Origin: an uncultured Desulfobulbaceae bacterium
GTDB taxonomy: Bacteria > Desulfobacterota > Desulfobulbia > Desulfobulbales > Desulfobulbaceae
Reading direction: 5' to 3'
NCBI GenBank assembly: GCA_947259225.1
Contig: CAMYLK010000011.1
Span: 1 to 64,000 of the forward strand
DNA length: 64,000 bases
Shown here one piece after another: positions 34,867 through 42,371 of this stretch. A program made the position numbers and the translations under genes. The notes beneath the pieces are model-generated. The model ran no database searches, had not been told where the DNA came from, and was given only the letters and a program-made list of their open reading frames with translations. The stretch's first letter is position 1; each line of letters opens with the position of its first letter.

Positions 34867-36014
34867 AGAAACAAAAAGAAAAAAGTTTGTGCTTCTTCAG
34901 ACAACTTTTAATAGTCGCTGTATTATGCCTGGGTCTTGTGACAGGCCCGCATGTACACTCCGTGATGGCAGTAGATACAGATGGTGGCAGTCCTGGTACC
35001 AGTGAGACTGGTGATGATGGCCGGGGAGATGACGGTGATACTGATGATCCTGGTGATACCGATGACCCGGGTGATACTGACGATCCAGGCGATACGGACG
35101 ACCCGGGTGACACAGACGATCCGGGTGATACTGACGATCCAGGCGATACGGATGATCCGGGAGATGTGGGTGACACAGATGAGCCCGGTGACCTGGACGA
35201 GACTCCAAGTTATGCCAATCCTGCCCAGGCACAGCATGCGGCTAATTTAGCAGCTGCAGCAGCATCTCAACCTGATGAAAACACCGCAGCAGCTCTGTCG
35301 GCTGTCGAACAGGCTGAAGCTGATTTGGCAGAAGCAGAACGCAGCGGTACAGAAGACGATGTCGAAGCCGCACAGGATAAATTAGCCGAGGTCCAGGAAG
35401 CATATACCGACTTGATTTCTGAGAAAACAGGTGTTCTCAATGAAGAAATATCAGATATGCGAAACTCCAAAATGGGATGGGGCCAGATTGCCCACGAACT
35501 TGGTGTACACCCGGGTATGCTTGGACTTGGACATACCAAGAGAGAACACGGAGCATACGCTCAACATGGTTCTAAGAGTGCACCAGGTGAGATCGACATG
35601 GATGAAGTTGTCGAGGCCACCGAACGCAATACCCGTTCCGGCTGGTCAAAAGGTCATGGTGTCGGACTTAATGCAGGTGTGGAAGGTACCACCGGTAAAT
35701 CGAAGGGTGGCTTTGGCATAGGACACGCCAGTAAAGGCGACAAAGGTGAAGGAAAAGGTGGTCGGGGAGGCATAAGTGGTGCTTCCGGCCTGAGTGGTGG
35801 CAAAGGTGGCGGCAAAGGCGGAAGCCAAGGCGGAAGCAGCGGAGGTGGCCACGGAAACGACAAGGGCGTCGCCGGAAAAGATGGCAGTCCAGGAAACTCC
35901 GGTAAAGGTGGTGGCAAAGGCGGTGGTTCCGGCAAGGGACACGGCAAAGGCGGCAGCAAGGGTGGCGGTGGCAATTCCGGAAATGGCAAAGGCGGAGGAA
36001 ACGGCAACAAATAA
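34863..36014 (+). CDS. Exported low-complexity protein with DDPGDT repeats and Gly/Lys-rich tail
   Basis: A 383-residue protein with signal peptide (about 10-34, LLIVAVLCLGLVTGPHVHSVMA). Residues about 42-110 are acidic and contain seven DDPGDT hexapeptides. Residues 115-205 form an Ala/Glu helical segment, followed by MGWGQIAHELGVHPGMLGLG, a motif that recurs in exported proteins of other bacteria. The last 130 residues are mostly Gly, Lys, Ser and Asn (GGGKGGSQGGSSGGG). It carries no cysteine and has opposite charge at its two ends. It is the third gene in the sigma/anti-sigma operon with a 4-bp overlap, and is probably the secreted or cell-surface output of that operon. Its function is unknown. 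Confidence 0.75.
   Translation: MKKQKEKSLCFFRQLLIVAVLCLGLVTGPHVHSVMAVDTDGGSPGTSETGDDGRGDDGDTDDPGDTDDPGDTDDPGDTDDPGDTDDPGDTDDPGDTDDPGDVGDTDEPGDLDETPSYANPAQAQHAANLAAAAASQPDENTAAALSAVEQAEADLAEAERSGTEDDVEAAQDKLAEVQEAYTDLISEKTGVLNEEISDMRNSKMGWGQIAHELGVHPGMLGLGHTKREHGAYAQHGSKSAPGEIDMDEVVEATERNTRSGWSKGHGVGLNAGVEGTTGKSKGGFGIGHASKGDKGEGKGGRGGISGASGLSGGKGGGKGGSQGGSSGGGHGNDKGVAGKDGSPGNSGKGGGKGGGSGKGHGKGGSKGGGGNSGNGKGGGNGNK
35043..35168 (+). repeat. Seven tandem 18-bp repeats (DDPGDT)
   Basis: There are seven consecutive 18-bp units of the type GACGATCCGGGTGATACT, differing at third codon positions; the last unit ends GATGTG. The units GACGATCCAGGCGATACG recur at a 54-bp spacing, showing partial higher-order duplication. 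The array encodes DDPGDT hexapeptides. Confidence 0.9.
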
Positions 36015-36528
36015 CTTTCGGTCCAGAACTAACCTCACACTGCTCCTTCGAGAGAGGGAGCAGTGAATATTTATTTTGGTGCTATACGAAGAAGCACATC
36101 CGGTAATTTAGCCTTTTCAGAAATAATAAACCTCTATAACCAAACTCACTTGGCGGACATATATTACAGTATGCTTCAGACCTGACCATACCTTGACAAC
36201 CATGCCTGTATCTCATTATTTTTATGGCAAGATTGATAATTTAAGCAGCCCCGCACAAGTATATTTTCAATTTCTCATTGATCTCAGTCAAACATCCTGC
36301 TTGTCAAAATCAATTCAGACTTATACGATATAATATAGTTTAATAATTCAAGTCACTCTTATTAGTTTAATAACTTTATCAGTTTGGATATTACTTCGAA
36401 AAAAGTTATCCTGAATTGAGAGTCTGTGATGAGCAACATGGGGCGTGAGTTGCTGGAGCAAGTATTCAGGACAACCGTTTTCGAGTCAAATGATCGGGAT
36501 CCGGCAGAAACGGGAGAAGCAGCATACA
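36015..36528. other. Intergenic region after the repeat-protein gene
   Basis: About 510 bp without a supported gene. It starts with a terminator-like hairpin (36038-36065). Further on, two 12-bp near-repeats (ATAGTTTAATAA at 36335 and TTAGTTTAATAA at 36362) lie in A+T-rich sequence before the next gene and may be operator or promoter elements. Frames reaching back to 36445 and 36426 appear to be spurious extensions. Confidence 0.5.
36038..36075 (+). terminator. Hairpin terminator of the ECF sigma operon
   Basis: A 9-bp stem CACTGCTCC / GGAGCAGTG with a 10-nt loop, followed by AATATTTATTTT. It lies 24 bp after the stop codon of the repeat-protein gene. Confidence 0.6.
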
Positions 36529-37227
36529 ATGAAATTAATACATATCTTCACCGGTTTTGTTTTTGCATGGATAGTCTTTTGTACCGGAGCCATTGCCTTC
36601 GGCGACTGGCAGGGTGATCAGAAGTCTGATACCACAGGAACTCAACAATCTCCATTTTCCCTTGATACAGGGACAGTGGCCTCACCGGAAAAACCTTTAC
36701 AACGCCCTGGCACAAAGGCGGAGTCAGGTTCTCCTTTTGCCTTACCGTCAAAAGACATAAAACAGCCAACTATACCTGCTACACCTTCGAATTCCCCCTT
36801 TGCACTTCCCCCTGTAAATGAGGGAGGAGATTTTGCGGACAAGGCTTTTGAAGAAGACAACAGGTCAGCGGCTGAACTTCTTGAGGAAGGCATGAGGTTA
36901 GCTCGCACAGGCAAACTGGATGAGGCAAGAATAGCGCTGGCCAGGTCTGTGCAAATGGAACCGGAAAATGTTGCTGCCCTTAACAACCTGGGACTGGTAC
37001 TGCGAAAACTGGGAAAAGTTGATGATGCCCTCAAATCATACCAGTACGCACTGCAGGTTGATAATACGTATGCTCTGACCTATAAAAATCTTGGGGTACT
37101 GCTGGAAAAAAAGGGAGAGAAAGAGCGTGCCGCACAGGCATACATGGAATACTGCCGTTTAGCCCCGGGTGCTAAGGATATACCAAATGTCAAAGCCCGT
37201 GCTGAATGGCTGCAAAAGAATCTATGA
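36529..37227 (+). CDS. Exported TPR protein
   Basis: A protein of 232 residues with signal peptide (MKLIHIFTGFVFAWIVFCTG...). The mature part has two short Pro/Ser-rich repeats containing SPFAL and SPFSL, a linker, and two to three TPR units at about 130-225 (AALNNLGLVLRKLGKVDDALKSYQ; YKNLGVLLEKKGEKERAAQAYM). The ATG at 36529 gives a normal signal peptide; the frame extends upstream to 36445 but without signal or ribosome site. It lies in line with the ECF sigma cluster and the SH3 lipoprotein 7 bp after its stop, so the last two form an operon. Function is unknown; TPRs suggest a scaffold. Confidence 0.75.
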   Translation: MKLIHIFTGFVFAWIVFCTGAIAFGDWQGDQKSDTTGTQQSPFSLDTGTVASPEKPLQRPGTKAESGSPFALPSKDIKQPTIPATPSNSPFALPPVNEGGDFADKAFEEDNRSAAELLEEGMRLARTGKLDEARIALARSVQMEPENVAALNNLGLVLRKLGKVDDALKSYQYALQVDNTYALTYKNLGVLLEKKGEKERAAQAYMEYCRLAPGAKDIPNVKARAEWLQKNL

Positions 37228-37234
37228 TCCAAAA

Positions 37235-37738
37235 ATGCAGACTCTAACAATAATTACCATAGTCCGTCATAGACCTTTTTATTTTTTCACGTTGTGTTTT
37301 CTGTTTATTTCCGGTTGTGTCCAGGAGTCTTCTCCCCAATTGCAGCATGCCCCGGAAAGCGTTGTTTATGTTCAGGTCAATGCTCTAAATGTACGGCAGT
37401 GCCCTTCAACAAAATGCCGGATTACAGGTGTTCTTCACCGTGGTGAAAACATAGTCGTCATCAACCAGCAAAACGGCTGGTTACAGGTGAACACAAAAGC
37501 AGTGAATAAAAAGGGCTGGGTCAGTTCAAAATATGTGGGGCCGAATAATCCAGGAGCAGTTAAAAAGACCGGCTCCTTGAAAAACAAGAATCAGTCACCT
37601 GCCATGCCGGAGGAAGAATTTGCCGCTGTAGAAGCAGAGGCGGAAAATCTCACTGTAGAAGAGGAATTCGCCCCTGTTGATGCCCGAGAAAACACACCAG
37701 CAGTTCCTCCCCGAGTGGAGGAGGAATTTGCAAAGTAA
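37235..37738 (+). CDS. SH3-domain lipoprotein with acidic C-terminal repeats
   Basis: A 167-residue lipoprotein with lipobox FISGC after a helix (FYFFTLCFLFISG). Residues about 45-105 are a bacterial SH3 (SH3b) domain: VNALNVRQCPSTKCRITGVL, then GWLQVN and GWVSSKYVG, typical of domains that bind cell-wall peptides. The tail repeats EEEFA three times among acidic and proline residues. The ATG at 37235 starts 7 bp after the preceding TPR gene; a longer frame from 37169 overlaps that gene and is not preferred. It may anchor the products of this cluster to the wall. Confidence 0.75.
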   Translation: MQTLTIITIVRHRPFYFFTLCFLFISGCVQESSPQLQHAPESVVYVQVNALNVRQCPSTKCRITGVLHRGENIVVINQQNGWLQVNTKAVNKKGWVSSKYVGPNNPGAVKKTGSLKNKNQSPAMPEEEFAAVEAEAENLTVEEEFAPVDARENTPAVPPRVEEEFAK

Positions 37739-37763
37739 TTGTCAGTTTGTAGGTATTATGACC

Positions 37764-38705
37764 TTATTGGGACGGTGCACGTAGCTCAAACGTATCCATC
37801 ATGTGCTGAAAAACACCCAGTTCCCTCTGATAAATATCCCTTGGTGCGGCATAGCTGACAAGAAGCAGATAGGGTGGGTTTTCAAGCCCAAGCTGTGTAT
37901 GACCGAATTCCACCTGCTGCTGCTTTGAATTGTTGGCCTGGTAGGTCGCGATGAAAAAAGGAGCAACTTTTCCGGCGATCTCAAACTGGTCTTTTTTCAC
38001 AACTGAACCAGCGGGTAAGAGTGAAAACTGACCAACCAGGTCCAGCATCTGTTCTTTTAACGAAATGACCCCTCCGAGCCTTGTATCAACAACCTGAACT
38101 ATAACCGTAATTTCTCGGGACTCACTACCTGCAGGGCCGGATACTAAATAATCCGTCGTTTCGGGAATAACTTTCCAGTCCCAACCTGCAGGGACCTCAA
38201 ATGAAAATCCAAAACGATTATCATTCAATCTCTTATATTGAAGTGTATGTGTTCTTTCCTGCACCTGCTCCCGGGAGGTCGGCTGTGAAGGCATTGGGGT
38301 TTGAGTCGTACTCTGTTCAGCTACAGTAGAGGTGAGTACACTAAATTGCAGCTGTTCCTCGGGCTGTTCGTCAAGATAGAACTGTACCCTGTACCCCCCT
38401 GCAGGCCAGCCGCTGGCATGAGCCGCGAGTGTGTTCTCCGCAATCTGATGCTCCTCGCCATCCTTGAAGAAAAAAACAGCTTTTACCTGCGTGTCTCCCG
38501 GTGCATTGTTTACCTTAATGGTAGCATAGATAGTTCCGGTTTCAGGGGATATGTTATCTGCTTTCTCAAGCGGGGCCTGGGTTTTTTCGTCAACTTTAAG
38601 GGCCAGGGCCGGTTCACTGAGGCTCGCGGTGCTGACGCTGAATTCGCACCCGGTTAACAGCAGAAGAAGAGGACAAAAACAAGCTGCCAGGAAAAAATAT
38701 CGCAT
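37764..38705 (-). CDS. Lipoprotein of unknown function with a PsbP/DcrB-like C-terminal domain
   Basis: A 313-residue lipoprotein with lipobox LLTGC after a hydrophobic stretch. Residues about 55-135 form a beta domain (GTIYATIKVNNAPGDTQVKAVF, GYRVQFYLDEQPEEQL). Residues about 160-310 start YKRLNDNRFGFSFEVPAGWDWK and contain PYLLLVSYAAPRDIY; this VPxGW opening is typical of PsbP/DcrB-like exported domains. The ATG at 38705 has GGAG 10 bp upstream and yields a proper signal peptide; the frame extends to 38756. It converges on the SH3 lipoprotein gene, so the two may share function only by proximity. Confidence 0.68.
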   Translation of the reverse strand: MRYFFLAACFCPLLLLLTGCEFSVSTASLSEPALALKVDEKTQAPLEKADNISPETGTIYATIKVNNAPGDTQVKAVFFFKDGEEHQIAENTLAAHASGWPAGGYRVQFYLDEQPEEQLQFSVLTSTVAEQSTTQTPMPSQPTSREQVQERTHTLQYKRLNDNRFGFSFEVPAGWDWKVIPETTDYLVSGPAGSESREITVIVQVVDTRLGGVISLKEQMLDLVGQFSLLPAGSVVKKDQFEIAGKVAPFFIATYQANNSKQQQVEFGHTQLGLENPPYLLLVSYAAPRDIYQRELGVFQHMMDTFELRAPSQ

Positions 38706-38953
38706 GGTCAAATCACTCCGTAATAATTCTGATGAAGGCATTACCCATCCCCCCACCTTTATTTGATTATTACTGCTTAAACATATCCCCGTAAAAACAT
38801 TGTATTAATTCCTTATATAAAAAAACAACAATTGAAATCAATGTACATTTGATACAATTGGTAATAAATTAGGATAAACAACGCCTGTCTTCAGCTGACT
38901 GCCATCGTTACCTGAAAAAAACTCCAGTAGTGTAAGGATGGATTTATTCTTCT

Positions 38954-39145
38954 TCATTCTTTCTTCCGGCTGTCTTTTAAATACCCGGTTTCCCCACTGT
39001 CCAGGGCCCTGATTTTCTCTTCCAATTCCTCGCTTAACACCATCCTGCCTTCCAGAACACAGCCTTTCCTTCCGGGGATACATTCACCCTTCAGTCTTTT
39101 ACACTTGTCTTTATTTATATCATAATGCTTGCAGTGAAAGGTCAT
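38954..39145 (-). CDS. Small cysteine-containing protein
   Basis: A 63-residue protein MTFHCKHYDINKDKCKRL...CIPGRKGCVL with four cysteines in its first 30 residues (Cys5, 15, 22 and 29), consistent with a small zinc- or iron-binding knot; it has no signal peptide. AGGAT lies 6 bp upstream of the ATG. I recognise the pattern as one repeated in hypothetical proteins of related bacteria but cannot name the family. It is divergent from typA. Confidence 0.6.
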   Translation of the reverse strand: MTFHCKHYDINKDKCKRLKGECIPGRKGCVLEGRMVLSEELEEKIRALDSGETGYLKDSRKKE

Positions 39146-39282
39146 TTAATATCCTCTTTATGTAATGTACATATCGCTCATTGTACGTCTTCTTCTGAAT
39201 TGTGCACATGAAGCAACTCGTAAACCAGCTTGTCATTTCAAACATTTTCCTGTAGAGTCTGCCCTTTTTCAAGACTAACTTG

Positions 39283-39308
39283 AAAGTGCGGCATACCGCA
39301 CTTTTTTT
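39283..39308 (+). terminator. Rho-independent hairpin 17 bp before the typA start codon
   Basis: A 9-bp stem AAAGTGCGG / CCGCACTTT with loop CATA is followed by a run of T residues. It lies in the untranslated region directly before typA, with no gene upstream on this strand, so it can act as a transcription attenuator or end an unrecognised small RNA from 39146-39282. Confidence 0.7.
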
Positions 39309-39324
39309 ATTTGCAGAGAAAATT

Positions 39325-41124
39325 ATGGACCAGCAAAAAATAAGAAATGTAGCAATTATAGCCCATGTAGACCACGGGAAAACCACGCTTGTCGACCAGC
39401 TTTTCAGACATAGTGGTATGTTTCGCGACAACCAGCAGGTTGCCGAACGCCTCATGGACTCCATGGACCTGGAAAGGGAACGAGGAATTACTATTGCCTC
39501 AAAAAACGGATCTTATGAGTATAAGGATTTCCATATCAATATCATTGATACCCCCGGCCACGCTGATTTTGGCGGACAGGTAGAACGTGTCCTGCGTATG
39601 GCCGACGGGGCTGTACTGCTGGTCGATGCCCAGGAAGGCCCCATGCCGCAGACTTTTTTTGTAGTGAAAAAGGCCCTGGCAGCAAATCTCCCCATCCTGG
39701 TTGTAATCAATAAAATAGATAAACCGGGAGCACGATGCGACTGGGCAGTGGACCAGGTCTTTGACCTGCTTGATCGTCTCAACGCTCCGGACGACATCCT
39801 GGACTTTCCTGTTGTTTATGCTTCAGCCAAAGACGGCTTTGCCATAAGTGAACCGGACGATCCTGTAGCGGAGGATACCGGCATGAATGTAATATCAGAT
39901 ATGATCTTACAGCACGTTCCCCCGCCATCAGGAGATGAAGGGGAACCCCTTCAACTTCAGATCAACACTATTGATTACTCTCCGTACCTTGGACGTTTGG
40001 GCATTGGCAAGTTGGTGAACGGTAGAATCAATATTAACAGCAATGTGGTTGTGGGACGTCGTGACGGCTCTATCAAGCCTATCCGCATCACTAAAATTTT
40101 CGGGTTTGTCGGTGACCAGCAGGTACCTATCGAATCTGCAACCACCGGAGAGATAGTTGCCGTTGCCGGAATGGATGATGTCACAGTCGGAGTAACATTC
40201 ACAGACCCGGATGATCCCCGGCCGCTCCCACTCATTGAAATTGATCCGCCCACCATTTCCATGAATTTTATCCCCAATGATTCCCCTTTTGCAGGGCTCG
40301 AAGGCAAATATGTCACTTCACGTCACCTCGAGGAAAGACTCAACCGGGAAACACTGGCAGATGTTGCCCTCCGGGTAGAACCTCTGACGGAAGGTGTCGG
40401 TTTTCAAGTTTCAGGCCGTGGTGAACTCCACCTTTCCATCCTTATTGAAAAGATGCGGCGGGAAGGGTACGAGTTTCAGGTAACCCGTCCCCATGTCATA
40501 ATGAAAGAGGACGGGGGACAGACATTGGAACCATACGAGGAACTGACTGTTGACGTTGATGAACAGTACCAGGGCGTTGTTATTGAGAAACTCGGAAATC
40601 TCAAAGGCATTCTTCTTGACCTGCAGGTCGAAAACAGGATGGCCAGGATGAAGTTCAAAGTACCTACCCGAGGACTTCTGGGCTACCGGTCAGAATTCAT
40701 GACCGATACCAGAGGAATGGGAGTGATGAACTATGTCTTTGCAGAGTGGGGACCCTATGCGGGTGAAATCCAGAACAGGACAAGCGGGGTGATGATTGTC
40801 AAGGAACCCTGCACAACTGTTGCTTATGCCCTTTTTAATTTGCAGGACCGTGGACAGCTTTTTCTTGGTCCAGGCATAGATGTATATAAAGGCCAGATTA
40901 TCGGGGAACACTGTCGCCCCGCGGATCTGGTTGTCAATCCGGCCAAAGGAAAAAAGCTGACTAATGTCCGTGCCGCCGGTTCAGATGAAGCAGTTATTTT
41001 AACGCCGCCCCTTGACATGAGCCTGGAAGATTGCATAGCATATATTAATGATGACGAACTGGTTGAAATAACGCCTTCCGCTATTCGGCTTCGTAAACAA
41101 AAAGATGCCAGAATAAGGGCGTGA
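39325..41124 (+). CDS. typA: Ribosome-associated GTPase TypA/BipA
   Basis: A translational GTPase of about 599 residues. G motifs are clear: AHVDHGKTT (G1), RGITI (G2), DTPGHADFGGQ (G3), NKIDKPGAR (G4). They are followed by elongation-factor domains 2, 3 and 5 and the BipA-specific C-terminus including FMTDTRGMGVMNYVF. BipA binds the 70S or 30S ribosome at the EF-G site and helps 50S assembly and stress adaptation, especially at low temperature. The ATG at 39325 gives the normal family N-terminus (MDQQKIRNVAIIAHVDHG); the frame extends upstream through the hairpin at 39283 with a TTG only, so that start is rejected. Confidence 0.95.
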   Translation: MDQQKIRNVAIIAHVDHGKTTLVDQLFRHSGMFRDNQQVAERLMDSMDLERERGITIASKNGSYEYKDFHINIIDTPGHADFGGQVERVLRMADGAVLLVDAQEGPMPQTFFVVKKALAANLPILVVINKIDKPGARCDWAVDQVFDLLDRLNAPDDILDFPVVYASAKDGFAISEPDDPVAEDTGMNVISDMILQHVPPPSGDEGEPLQLQINTIDYSPYLGRLGIGKLVNGRININSNVVVGRRDGSIKPIRITKIFGFVGDQQVPIESATTGEIVAVAGMDDVTVGVTFTDPDDPRPLPLIEIDPPTISMNFIPNDSPFAGLEGKYVTSRHLEERLNRETLADVALRVEPLTEGVGFQVSGRGELHLSILIEKMRREGYEFQVTRPHVIMKEDGGQTLEPYEELTVDVDEQYQGVVIEKLGNLKGILLDLQVENRMARMKFKVPTRGLLGYRSEFMTDTRGMGVMNYVFAEWGPYAGEIQNRTSGVMIVKEPCTTVAYALFNLQDRGQLFLGPGIDVYKGQIIGEHCRPADLVVNPAKGKKLTNVRAAGSDEAVILTPPLDMSLEDCIAYINDDELVEITPSAIRLRKQKDARIRA

Positions 41125-41166
41125 CCTGAAAGTCATGAAAAAATTTCTCGCTATGGTGAGCAGGCT

Positions 41167-41328
41167 ATGAAAGAAATTATATATATTGGTATCGCAATAG
41201 CAGCCTCAATTGGAACTTTTGTACTGGTTTCAAAAAAAACAGGTAACGACTGCGTCCCCTGACTGCTTCTCTATAGCTCCCTGGGTGTGGGAGTCGTCGT
41301 CTATGCCCTGTTAAAGTTTATCTTTTAA
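41167..41328 (+). CDS. Candidate small membrane selenoprotein with CxxU motif (in-frame UGA at 41260-41262)
   Basis: Reading from ATG 41167, 31 codons give [20 protein letters not shown]...KKTGNDCVP, then a TGA, and the same frame continues for 21 codons ([20 protein letters not shown].) to TAA at 41326. Reading UGA as selenocysteine gives a 53-residue protein with two membrane helices flanking a Cys-Val-Pro-Sec (CxxU) redox motif. The RNA downstream of the UGA folds into a 6-bp hairpin (41276-41281 with 41289-41294) whose 7-nt loop UGGGUGU starts 19 nt after the UGA with G at its second position; this fits published bacterial SECIS rules. A GGTGAG site lies 6 bp before the ATG. It is 42 bp behind typA. 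The alternative is a 31-residue peptide ending at the UGA. The function would be a membrane thiol/selenol redox protein. Confidence 0.6.
41276..41294 (+). promoter_or_regulatory. Putative bacterial SECIS hairpin
   Basis: GCTCCC (41276-41281) pairs with GGGAGT (41289-41294) around the loop TGGGTGT. Stem length, loop size, G at loop position 2 and the 19-nt distance from the UGA agree with the general bacterial SECIS model that recruits SelB. Confidence 0.5.
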
Positions 41329-41755
41329 CCTTTTCCTGCTTCATGGAATAGTAATCTGCAAGGATTCTTGCGTGATCGAAGGCTAGGTCCGGCAGGCTTT
41401 CCTGCGTAAAAATATCCGCTGTTTTCGCATCATCTCCCCCGACAGGTTTCCCTGAAGCCCTGGCCATAAATACGGTTGAAGCCGTATGCATTCTTGAGTC
41501 GCGCTGCGGATCGGAATAGGTGTGGAACTGGCTCAGCTGTTCTACTTCTAAACCAGTCTCTTCAAATGCCTCCCGCACAGCTGCATCCTCAAAGGATTCC
41601 CCATAATCCACAAAGCCGCCGGGCAAAGCCCAGCCGTATGGCGGATTCTTCCGTTCAATCAGAACAATGCCTCCTTCAACTTCGATAATAATATCTACTG
41701 TCGGAACCGGATTTTGGGAAACAGGTATTTCTGCACCACATTTCGTACACTTCAT
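41318..41755 (-). CDS. Nudix hydrolase with N-terminal zinc-ribbon half
   Basis: A 145-residue protein with an N-terminal CTKCGAEI pair, then a full Nudix box [24 protein letters not shown] (G-x5-E-x7-REUXEEXGU), with WALPGG before it. This matches ADP-ribose or NADH pyrophosphatase-like Nudix enzymes that hydrolyse nucleoside diphosphate derivatives with Mg2+. Substrate is not predictable. Its 3' end overlaps the putative selenoprotein frame by 11 bp in convergent orientation. It is 24 bp downstream of the HAD-family gene. Confidence 0.92.
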   Translation of the reverse strand: MKCTKCGAEIPVSQNPVPTVDIIIEVEGGIVLIERKNPPYGWALPGGFVDYGESFEDAAVREAFEETGLEVEQLSQFHTYSDPQRDSRMHTASTVFMARASGKPVGGDDAKTADIFTQESLPDLAFDHARILADYYSMKQEKVKR

Positions 41756-41779
41756 GTTTAAAAAATTAAGAGAAAATAT

Positions 41780-42352
41780 TTACAAACATAATGCCCTGAT
41801 ATCCTGCCAGTTCCTGACTTTGCTGAAAGCGTGTCTTCCCTCATTCCAGGGCTGAGAATACACTATCGGTGTGATCCCGGCTTCGACAAGCTGATGACAT
41901 GTTTCAGCCCGGTCATCAATAAAACACTCCAGGCCGTATTTCCTTACATGACGGGGTTTGTCATCATGAGCCCCCATGGCGACAACCTTAATGTTGTTAC
42001 AGGCTGTCGGCTGCATGACTGAATGCAACCATTCCCGGACGGGTTCAGGTTCGGGTCGCGCTGTTACGAGAGTGACTGTGGCCTGCCGGGTCAGTTCCTC
42101 TAAAACTTTTACAGCTCCTGACATGGGCTTTAAGCCGACATCAACAGAATCGAGCAGGATCCGCCGGAAAACAGCCTCGACCACCACGGGATCCATATCC
42201 AGACAATACTCCACATCAAAATGTGTGATATCCTCGAGCCTGATGGAACAGTAGCCATAGTCTTCACAGGACAATCGAATAAAAGCTTCGGCAGTGTCGG
42301 CCACAACTCCGTCAAAATCAAATCCCAGCCGTGAGGGATGAATTTTTGTCAC
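41780..42352 (-). CDS. HAD-superfamily phosphatase
   Basis: A hydrolase of about 190 residues with motif I DFDGVVADT, motif II threonine in TLVTARPEP and motif III/IV region CFIDDRAETCHQL. This is the minimal HAD subgroup related to 5'(3')-nucleotidase-type or Cof-like small phosphatases. The GTG at 42352 (VTKIHPSRLGFDF) is chosen because GGAGG lies 6 bp upstream; a longer frame runs back into panE. It is downstream of panE on the same strand and probably co-transcribed. Substrate is unknown. Confidence 0.85.
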   Translation of the reverse strand: MTKIHPSRLGFDFDGVVADTAEAFIRLSCEDYGYCSIRLEDITHFDVEYCLDMDPVVVEAVFRRILLDSVDVGLKPMSGAVKVLEELTRQATVTLVTARPEPEPVREWLHSVMQPTACNNIKVVAMGAHDDKPRHVRKYGLECFIDDRAETCHQLVEAGITPIVYSQPWNEGRHAFSKVRNWQDIRALCL

Positions 42353-42371
42353 CAATAACCTCCAGACATGG

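Noticed and set aside
35043-35168. Short regular repeats considered as CRISPR
   Set aside because: There are no unique spacers; the units are contiguous and code for DDPGDT in frame.
34823-35237. Minus-strand frames opposite the DDPGDT array
   Set aside because: Repeats in one frame produce long open frames on the other strand; there are no ribosome sites or families.
35646-36038. Ala/Pro/Leu-rich minus-strand frames opposite the Gly/Lys tail
   Set aside because: Antisense shadow of glycine- and lysine-rich codons.
36426-36617. 63-residue frame starting at 36426
   Set aside because: It overlaps the signal peptide region of the TPR gene in another frame and has no features.
39280-39324. Upstream extension of typA from a TTG
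   Set aside because: It would run through a terminator hairpin and lacks a ribosome site; the ATG at 39325 gives the normal family start.
41135-41170. 11-codon frame [11 protein letters not shown] overlapping the selenoprotein start by ATGA
   Set aside because: It has only a weak start context; it might be a translational coupler but there is no evidence.
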